This document shows, one piece after another, positions 58,506-64,000 of a stretch of DNA of 64,000 bases. Numbering within the stretch: position 1 is the stretch's first letter; each line of letters begins with the position of its first letter. Source of the stretch: Hormoscilla sp. GUM202 (GTDB lineage: Bacteria > Cyanobacteriota > Cyanobacteriia > Cyanobacteriales > Desertifilaceae); the NCBI GenBank assembly GCA_005518205.2, contig RFFC02000025.1:53544-117543 (forward strand). Reading direction: 5' to 3'. Position numbers and translations under genes: made by a program. The notes beneath the pieces were generated by a model. It worked only from the letters and a program-made list of their open reading frames with translations, was not told the DNA's origin and did no database searches.

Positions 58506-60227
58506 TCACGGCATCCGTTGGAGAACACCCAGACCTAATTCTTGCTCCGATAGCGATCGCACCTCAAACAAAGCTAGCATATCTTTCAACTGAGGATTTC
58601 CCTTAGAAGCCCCCTTCATCCCCATGGCAATAATCAAACCGCAGTAACCCTTAGTTTTTTTACAGCGATCGTCCCATTTTTGGCGATCGGCAGTATGAAC
58701 CGAACTGAACTCAAATTCTTCAAACAAGTATAAATCCCCATCACCCGTTTGAAATATCCCCAAATCGAAGCTCTTGTCACTGTAGAGGTCTTCTCCTGGG
58801 TTAAAGCCAATTCCTTCCAGACCTTCAGCCGTTCGCAAATTCTGAATCAAAGCCTTTGCCTTTGGCTTAGAGGTTTGAACGATCACCACTGGCAGACCAT
58901 CTCCAACTGCGGGAATCTGCTTTGGTGCCGCCTGATAGAAGTAAGCAGTTTTTCTTAATTGTTCTATACCCTCCCAAGATACTACACATATCCTACTCAG
59001 AGAATTATCTGGGATCAGATCTTTCCGCAATAGGGGCAGATCCCACTCATCGGAATCTTCATCGGAATCTTCATCGGAATCAGCTTCCATTACTGAAGAA
59101 ACCATTTCAAACAGTTCCGCTGCTATATTCGGCAGAGTGGCAACCTTCACCTGGACTTTTTGTGCCGCCTGTTCGGCATCCGTTTGCGGTGTCTCCTGGG
59201 TAGTGCGCTTAGCGATCCCAGGAGACACCGGCGGCAGGGTAATATTATATCGATTGTTCAGGGCTGGAAACTGCTCGACCGTAATTTTTTGGCGCGAGGA
59301 CTTAATAAAGCGACCTAGAGCTTCCAGGGCCACATACATGACCAGAGCCTCTTCTTCGTAGATAATTGACCGCAACCCCTCTAGTGGGTGTAAAGTCCCA
59401 AAATTCGGATTTATTTCTGAGAATGGCAAGCTACCCAACTCCCAAGAAGACTCGTCATCGTCAGCTAGTTCCGACTCATCGCTTAGTTCAAAAGTCAAGA
59501 ACAGGCAATCTTGCTTGAGGAAGGCTTCTTCCAGCTTTTCGATCGAGTCATGGGCCAATATCCCTGCCCGAAACTGCTTGAGAGAATCCAAGGACCTATA
59601 TAACAAAATCCCATATTCTTCACCCAGCATCCCCATCACAGATACATAAAGGGTGCTCACATCCCAGCGGTTGAGTTCGATCGATAATACTTGGTACTCA
59701 GCCAAGATGTCCCAAGGACTCGCCTGCCAAATGTTACGTGCTTTGGAGAGCAACCCTTGAGCATACTGCGGCGGCAGTTTAGGAGGTCTGGTGATGAACT
59801 CCGATTGCAACTCTCGGAACAGCCGATCGATCAGGGGTAGATTTGGCACATAGTCAATGGCAATGTCAAGATCTTGGAGAACGCCCCGCAGGTAGAACTG
59901 GATTTCTCGATCGCGGACTACTATTTTTTGGGGTAGGGCTGGTTTGGCCGGGCCCTGGGGATACTCGATCGCCCTGAGCAATGTCCGTACCACCGCTTCT
60001 AGCCCTATCTCCGGTGCTACCATATCCATTGACCGGACCATGCCTTCCGAGCCATCTACCCAAATAATGCATTCCCCTTGCCCCTCAGAGGGGACTTCTA
60101 GTTCATTGCCCTGTTCATCCACAACCGGCATACCAGCTACGATAGTGCGGCGATCGCCCTCCCAGACGCTGGTGATTTGTGGGAGTTTTTGCAGGCGACG
60201 GCATGTAGAGCGATTCAGAGTAGTCAT
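58506..60227 (-). CDS. Large cyanobacterial protein of unknown function (DUF6930-like)
   Basis: The 573-residue protein starts MTTLNRSTCRRLQKLPQITS; the frame to 60284 has no better start. The N-terminal region (VWEGDRRTIVAGMPVVDEQG, IIWVDGSEGMVRSMDMV) and middle (QASPWDILAEYQVLSIELNR, WDVSTLYVSVMGMLGEEYGI) resemble the DUF6930-type proteins annotated in cyanobacteria. An acidic linker (MEADSDEDSDEDSDEWDLPL) separates a C-terminal domain ending MGMKGASKGNPQLKDMLALF. No catalytic motif or membrane segment is visible. It is divergent from iscA. Confidence 0.75.
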   Translation of the reverse strand: MTTLNRSTCRRLQKLPQITSVWEGDRRTIVAGMPVVDEQGNELEVPSEGQGECIIWVDGSEGMVRSMDMVAPEIGLEAVVRTLLRAIEYPQGPAKPALPQKIVVRDREIQFYLRGVLQDLDIAIDYVPNLPLIDRLFRELQSEFITRPPKLPPQYAQGLLSKARNIWQASPWDILAEYQVLSIELNRWDVSTLYVSVMGMLGEEYGILLYRSLDSLKQFRAGILAHDSIEKLEEAFLKQDCLFLTFELSDESELADDDESSWELGSLPFSEINPNFGTLHPLEGLRSIIYEEEALVMYVALEALGRFIKSSRQKITVEQFPALNNRYNITLPPVSPGIAKRTTQETPQTDAEQAAQKVQVKVATLPNIAAELFEMVSSVMEADSDEDSDEDSDEWDLPLLRKDLIPDNSLSRICVVSWEGIEQLRKTAYFYQAAPKQIPAVGDGLPVVIVQTSKPKAKALIQNLRTAEGLEGIGFNPGEDLYSDKSFDLGIFQTGDGDLYLFEEFEFSSVHTADRQKWDDRCKKTKGYCGLIIAMGMKGASKGNPQLKDMLALFEVRSLSEQELGLGVLQRMP

Positions 60228-60365
60228 AGACTCAGATTTATTGGGTACAAACGGGAGAGACGCCAGCTGTGAGGTCAACCGCATATTTTAATCTTAATCT
60301 TTATCCAGACCCACCATAACAAAATCATACTCTCTGCTGCCACCATCAGCAGTTGATTCCCGATT

Positions 60366-60418
60366 CGATATCTCCTGTGTGCTCTTGTCCCAGGGGACTC
60401 GGCACACAGGAGATATCG
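60366..60418. mobile_element. Short palindromic element, CGATATCTCCTG family
   Basis: The 53-bp element has perfect ends CGATATCTCCTGTGTG and CACACAGGAGATATCG and the core CTCTTGTCCCAGGGGACTCG. It lies in the divergent promoter region between the DUF6930-like gene and iscA. It matches the outer part of the element in the mazF-like gene without its nested hairpin. Confidence 0.75.
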
Positions 60419-60487
60419 CCGCCACAACTGGAGTTCCTCGATAGAATAGACAGAAGGATTTATACTGCGTTAGGAGTACGGCCAACG

Positions 60488-60844
60488 ATGACACAAGCAA
60501 CTCAAGCTCAACAACGAGGCATCCTGATGACGGCAGCTGCCAAAGAGCATATGCTCGGACTACGGGAAAAACAAGGGAAAGACCTCTGTCTGCGGGTTGG
60601 AGTCCGCCAGGGGGGTTGTTCGGGATTGTCCTATATGATGGATTTTGAAGACCCCAGCCAGATTAAGAAGTCCGATAAGGTCTATGATTATGATGGCTTC
60701 CAGGTCGTCTGCGACCCCAAGAGCCTCCTCTATCTCTATGGCTTGCAGCTGGACTACAGCGATGCCCTCATTGGCGGTGGCTTCCAATTCACTAACCCCA
60801 ATGCTACCCAGTCCTGCGGTTGCGGCAAGTCCTTTTCTGCCTAA
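60488..60844 (+). CDS. iscA: Iron-sulfur cluster assembly protein, IscA/ErpA type
   Basis: The 118-residue A-type carrier has the HesB/IscA signature with the three cysteines: RQGGCSGLSYMMDFE and QSCGCGKSFSA. It scaffolds or delivers Fe-S clusters. The N-terminus RGILMTAAAKEHMLGL is family-like. The ATG at 60488 is chosen because the longer frame (from 60353) reads through the palindromic element. The TPR gene 244 bases downstream commonly accompanies it in cyanobacteria. Confidence 0.94.
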   Translation: MTQATQAQQRGILMTAAAKEHMLGLREKQGKDLCLRVGVRQGGCSGLSYMMDFEDPSQIKKSDKVYDYDGFQVVCDPKSLLYLYGLQLDYSDALIGGGFQFTNPNATQSCGCGKSFSA

Positions 60845-61088
60845 TGGTGATTTGTGACTAGAACGGAAGTAGGGTGGGCATCGCCCACCTTGCTGCTAAA
60901 CTGTCGCGCATCGCTCACTGCATATTTGGCTATCGGATTAAATCGTGGCAACCGGAGACCCCTAAGCGTTTCAGCAACCCAGCCTGTCCCATTTGGGACT
61001 ATGCAATTTAAATGCATCACAGCTTACCGGTACTGTCTGGACTGGATAATTTTTGATTGACTAAAAGGCAAATATAAGGTATACTAAC
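60845..61088. other. Spacer between iscA and TPR gene
   Basis: GTAGGGTGGGCATCGCCCACCTTGC right after iscA is an inverted repeat (GTGGGC/GCCCAC) that could terminate or attenuate. The rest has no gene. Confidence 0.45.
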
Positions 61089-61511
61089 ATGTCTAAGGCA
61101 GCAGAAACCCTGTTTAATGAGGGAGTCGAACGATATCAAGCCGGTGAAGCGGCGGAGACCCTGATTCCGGTGTTCAAGGAGATTTGCGATCGCTCTCCGA
61201 AAAACAGCGCCGCTTGGACAAGTCTAGCATGGCTGTATCTGTTGGAGTCCAAACCGAAATCGGCGTACAAAGCCGCACTCAAAGCGGTGAAACTCAATCC
61301 CGACGATCCTCAGGCGCGAGTTAATTTTGCCGCTGCGATGCTAGAAACTAACCGCAAGGGCGTCCGAGAACATGTCGATCGGGCTCAAACCTTGATAATG
61401 GGTTTTGCGGAATTGCGGGAGGAAGTGAAAGCAAATTTTGCAGACGGATTAAGCAGAAAGCCCGATTGGCAGCACTTAAAGCAGATCGAAAAGTGGCTGT
61501 TTGAGCTTTAA
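61089..61511 (+). CDS. TPR repeat protein
   Basis: The 140-residue protein starts MSKAAETLFNEGVERYQAGE and holds two to three TPRs, including AWTSLAWLYLLESKPKSAYK and AALKAVKLNPDDPQARVNFA. Residues after 95 (VKANFADGLSRKPDWQHLKQ) form a helical cap. It is a scaffold-type protein, cytosolic. It follows iscA and is typical of that cyanobacterial neighbourhood, but no function is assigned to it. Confidence 0.9.
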   Translation: MSKAAETLFNEGVERYQAGEAAETLIPVFKEICDRSPKNSAAWTSLAWLYLLESKPKSAYKAALKAVKLNPDDPQARVNFAAAMLETNRKGVREHVDRAQTLIMGFAELREEVKANFADGLSRKPDWQHLKQIEKWLFEL

Positions 61512-61601
61512 TTAGCCCACAGCTGACCTATCGAGTGGAATTATACCACAAGTTCTGCGATAACTAAGCGCTTTTCTTACCTGAGCAGATAGAGGCAATC
61601 A

Positions 61602-61850
61602 ATGAAAGAGCGACTGATCGATTGGCTGAACTTGGCTTTAACAGCGAATATATTTTTGGTTTTATGCAGTTTCGCCTGGTTAATACTGGCTGTTTTGGGC
61701 AAGGCTACGGGTATTCCCCTGGGTTGGGAGCTTTGGTATCAACTGTGGGAACCGGTGTTCACCCCGGCCATTGGCATCTTGATGGCAGGTGCGATTATTA
61801 GTGGTATAGCTAGTTGGGTAGCTAAACGCCTGAATTCAGATTCAATCTGA
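61602..61850 (+). CDS. Small two-helix membrane protein
   Basis: The 82-residue protein reads MKERLIDWLNLALTANIFLV and has two membrane helices (FLVLCSFAWLILAVLGKAT; PAIGILMAGAIISGIASWVA) with the loop GIPLGWELWYQLWEPVFTP. I do not recognise a named family. It lies between the TPR gene and the COP23-like gene on the same strand. Initiation context is weak (AGGCAATCA before ATG). Confidence 0.75.
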   Translation: MKERLIDWLNLALTANIFLVLCSFAWLILAVLGKATGIPLGWELWYQLWEPVFTPAIGILMAGAIISGIASWVAKRLNSDSI

Positions 61851-61900
61851 ACAGCCTGAGCCGATCGCCCGTCCAATCATCTGCAAAAGGTAATGTAGTT

Positions 61901-62419
61901 GTGTATGTCATCATTTTGGGTGCGGTAGCAGCCCTGCTTGGCAGTGTCATATGGATCAAAGATAAATTTATGGTTCCGCACAGCAGTCGCTTCTATTGTG
62001 CTCTCCAGGTGGACCCCAACCGAGGCGGTGAAGTCTGGACCGTGATGTACTATCGGAATAACCAGGTTAAGCCTTGGCTGAGAATGGTGAGGAAGATGGG
62101 TGGTGACTGGGATACCCAGAGACGCTGCGAAGAAATTGCCCGCAGGTTAGATCTCTATCGCCAAGATGGTCTGATTTCTTTAGAATATCGCACGGACCCT
62201 AACACGCCCAGGCAATATGTTATCTGTGCTAAAATTAAAATTAGTGGCGATCGTTGTCCCCTGGTATTGACGCTGATGCCCGATGATGACCCCTATGAGG
62301 CCCTGCGTGAAGTGGCGGGGGCCCTGCTTCCCGGAACTGTTCCTAGCTATCAGTGCGATCGGGCCCAAAACTGCCCTCCTCCTAAACCTCTGGATATTCC
62401 TTTGGGTAATCAGTTGTAG
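61901..62419 (+). CDS. COP23-like protein with membrane anchor
   Basis: The 172-residue protein has an N-terminal membrane helix (MYVIILGAVAALLGSVIWI) followed by RFYCALQVDPNRGGEVWTVM, YYRNNQVKPWLRMV and QRRCEEIARRLDLYRQDGLI. The paired cysteines and RRC-E-x-x-R pattern match the COP23 (circadian oscillating protein) domain of cyanobacteria. COP23 was described as a clock-controlled membrane protein in Cyanothece; no enzyme activity is known to me. The start may be GTG a few codons earlier. Confidence 0.8.
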   Translation: MYVIILGAVAALLGSVIWIKDKFMVPHSSRFYCALQVDPNRGGEVWTVMYYRNNQVKPWLRMVRKMGGDWDTQRRCEEIARRLDLYRQDGLISLEYRTDPNTPRQYVICAKIKISGDRCPLVLTLMPDDDPYEALREVAGALLPGTVPSYQCDRAQNCPPPKPLDIPLGNQL

Positions 62420-62467
62420 AACTTGGCTGGGATAAGGGGCGATCGGCTGTTGACAGTAGCAAAAAAA

Positions 62468-62870
62468 ATACTCTCGTTCCCAGTCTCTGGCGTCTCTGGC
62501 TGGGAACGACTTCGGAGGCAGAGCCTCCTTTATTTTGTCACAGGAGGCAGAGCCTCAAAAGCAACGTTCCCAGGTTCAACCTGGGAACGAGGGAAAGAAG
62601 TTGAACCTGGGAACGAGGGAAAATAATAATCTCGTTCCCAGTCTCTGGCTGGGAACGACTTCGGAGGCAGAGCCTCCTTTATTTTGTCACAGGAGGCAGA
62701 GCCTCAAAAGCAACGTTCCCAGGTTCAACCTGGGAACGAGGGAAAGAAGTTGAACCTGGGAACGAGGGAAAATAATAATCTCGTTCCCAGTCTCTGGCTG
62801 GGAACGAGGGAAAGAAGTTGAACCTGGGAACGAGGGAAAGGGGTTGAACCTGGGAACGAGGCAAGTCGGA
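62468..62870. repeat. Direct and inverted GGGAACGAG repeats
   Basis: A unit of about 158 bp (TCTCGTTCCCAGTCTCTGGC, GGAGGCAGAGCCTCCTTTAT, CAACGTTCCCAGGTTCAACC) occurs twice (62471 and 62630), followed by shorter repeats of GTTGAACCTGGGAACGAGGG. CTCGTTCCCAG/CTGGGAACGAG arms can form hairpins in many pairings. No gene is visible to 63049. Confidence 0.85.
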
Positions 62871-63049
62871 CTGGACATGAAAAGAAACCCAATAATCCTT
62901 ACTACTATGCATCCAGCAATCTTTTATCGTGTTTTCCAGTTAACAGCCAATATAAGTACATGGACAAAATTAATTTCACACACTCTCTCGCGCTAGTCTC
63001 CATATCCGGAGCATGTCGCCCATGGCTATGTGCAATTATTTTTGTCTAA

Positions 63050-63300
63050 CTACTTATCGGTGCAACTAACCCAAACGGTTTCCATGCTTCTGGATCTTTA
63101 AGAACTGCCATAGTCCCATCTTCATCGTGTACTACGACTTTGCAATTAGGTTCCACCAGAGTCGCCTATCATGCCAAATGCAGAACAGGCAAAATAAGCG
63201 ATCGAGCAACCCCACTTATTACTCCAAGCTGTGAAAACAGAGTGTGTTCTCGGAAAATGGCGAGGGACGAATGTGTCTAAATCTTTTCTATAAGCCCAGA
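63050..63300 (-). pseudogene. C-terminal remnant of a conflict-locus GTPase paralogue
   Basis: The minus strand reads YRKDLDTFVPRHFPRTHSVF, TAWSNKWGCSIAYFACSAFG and MIGDSG. After a one-base shift near 63155 it continues VEPNCKVVVHDEDGTMAVLK and DPEAWKPFGLVAPISS, then TAG at 63050-63052. These match the C-termini of the 27657 and 28558 GTPases (SAFGVLG, then DPKRWRPFGLVSPIYW; HLPRTTSILRNK). The P-loop part is missing, replaced upstream by the 160-bp array. A related locus therefore once existed here. Confidence 0.8.
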
Positions 63301-63309
63301 CTTCGGGGA

Positions 63310-63752
63310 GGGTGTGGTCATAAGTAGTTGATCGCCGGGTGCACGCTCCGGGAACCCTCCGCTGCCCGGATACATGTATATAGCCCGCGCAGGCGGGCTT
63401 TGTTCGTGTAGCCGGGCCCTTTAGGGTGAGGGCGGGTCCGCCGAGTACCAACGGGTTTTGACCACACCCGGGTGTGGTCATAAGTAGTTGATCGCCGGGT
63501 GCACGCTCCGGGAACCCTCCGCTGCCCGGATACATGTATATAGCCCGCGCAGGCGGGCTTTGTTCGTGTAGCCGGGCCCTTTAGGGTGAGGGCGGGTCCG
63601 CCGAGTACCAACGGGTTTTGACCACACCCGGGTGTGGTCATAAGTAGTTGATCGCCGGGTGCACGCTCCGGGAACCCTCCGCTGCCCGGATACATGTATA
63701 TAGCCCGCGCAGGCGGGCTTTGTTCGTGTAGCCGGGCCCTTTAGGGTGAGGG
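63310..63752. mobile_element. Tandem GGGTGTGGTC-family elements, 160-bp unit
   Basis: Three head-to-tail units start at 63310, 63470 and 63630. Each complete unit begins GGGTGTGGTCATAAGTAG and ends GGGTTTTGACCACACCC. The third is cut after TTTAGGGTGAGGG. Internally they hold GATCGCCGGGTGCACGCTCC and TAGCCGGGCCCTTTAGGGTG, as in the GGGTGCATC family core. The copies are almost identical, so expansion is recent. Confidence 0.88.
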
Positions 63753-64000
63753 AAGTCAAATTCTTCCAATCCTTTGATTGTTGCTGATAAATCCCTGATA
63801 CTCGAGGGGACCATACCGCTCATGGAGTTTCCGTGCAGCCAGAAGTTTCGCAAATTGTTGAGCTCGCCATACTCCGAGGGGAGCGTGCCGCTCAAGGAAC
63901 TCTCGTGTAGGTATAGGTATGGGACTTGCGGGAAAATAAGATACCAATTATCATAGAGGATAGCAAAGGAGTCGTATAGTTCTGTTGCAAACCCGCTCTC
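63638..64000 (-). CDS. Leucine-rich-repeat protein, truncated by repeat array (5' end outside window)
   Basis: The frame is open from the window end: ELYDSFAILYDNWYLIFPQV, then LHESSLSGTLPSEYGELNNL and RNFWLHGNSMSGMVPSSIRD. These are plant-type LRRs (LxGxLPxxxGxLxxLxxLxLxxNxxSG). LRR-coding sequence ends at EEFDF near 63753; from there the frame reads repeat DNA (PHPKGPGYTNKARL...) to a stop at 63638. The natural C-terminus has been lost. The LRR type is that of the remnant at 37.9 kb. Confidence 0.8.
   Translation of the reverse strand, partial: ESGFATELYDSFAILYDNWYLIFPQVPYLYLHESSLSGTLPSEYGELNNLRNFWLHGNSMSGMVPSSIRDLSATIKGLEEFDFPHPKGPGYTNKARLRGLYTCIRAAEGSRSVHPAINYL

Noticed and set aside
61901..62419. 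Classical secreted signal peptide on the COP23-like protein
   Set aside because: The N-terminal helix is followed by IKDKF without a signal-peptidase-type site, so an anchor is more likely.
62423..62912. Frames in the GGGAACGAG repeat block
   Set aside because: They repeat the same phrases in several frames and have no start context.

Overview
The window looks like an accessory-rich stretch of a filamentous cyanobacterial chromosome. The palindrome GCGATCGC (the cyanobacterial HIP1 octamer) recurs throughout. The housekeeping genes are cyanobacterial: a zeta-carotene desaturase, a DesC-type acyl-lipid desaturase, a BciB-like chlorophyll enzyme, CobS, MnmE, an IscA-type Fe-S protein and a COP23-like protein. 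The species cannot be named from sequence alone. The DNA is crowded with short inverted repeats, tandem arrays, MITE-like elements, group II introns, toxin-antitoxin genes and decayed genes.

Layout. 0-7 kb: end of a WD40 gene, a UPF0175/DUF3368 toxin-antitoxin pair, a DUF433 gene, two convergent Uma2 genes, many repeats, and an ORF-less group II intron sitting in the loop of a repeat hairpin. 7-30 kb, all on the minus strand: a large signalling or conflict locus. Read in the direction of transcription (from 30 kb down) it holds three P-loop GTPases, a 661-residue partner protein, a membrane protein with an FHA-like tail, two secreted or membrane vWA proteins (one split by an amber codon), then a block of duplicated toxin-antitoxin genes with an IS630-type insertion, then a vWA protein, an FHA protein with a zinc ribbon, a PP2C phosphatase fused to a kinase-like region, and a Ser/Thr kinase with a zinc ribbon and TPRs. 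vWA, PP2C and zinc-ribbon kinase together recall the TerY-P triad. GTPases with a large partner recall the predicted NTP-dependent conflict systems. This is my best candidate for an under-described system. A decayed relative of its GTPases lies at 63.05-63.30 kb.

30-42 kb: repeat-rich spacer, an anti-sigma-type ATPase preceded by a 31-codon ORF, a decayed VapC, an ABC-2 exporter, desC, a methionine gamma-lyase-like gene, a 185-bp tandem array, an LRR remnant in frame with an unknown acidic-repeat protein, and rimK interrupted by an 878-nt ORF-less group II intron beside a RimB-like protease. 42-54 kb: a Na+/H+ antiporter, a bciB-like gene, a HEAT-repeat pseudogene carrying a complete group II intron with reverse transcriptase and HNH domain, a partly duplicated UPF0175/DUF3368 module, cobS and mnmE. 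54-64 kb: a methyltransferase, crtQ with its usual SRPBCC neighbour, a mazF-type module with both halves disrupted by different small elements, a large cyanobacterial unknown, iscA, TPR and COP23-like genes, GTPase and LRR remnants and a 160-bp array.

Two MITE families can be delimited by their own target duplications. One has ends GGGTGTGGTC with a 9-bp duplication, the other ends GGGTGCATC with an 8-9 bp duplication. No matching transposase was seen in the window, so they are probably moved in trans. No tRNA, rRNA or CRISPR array was recognised.
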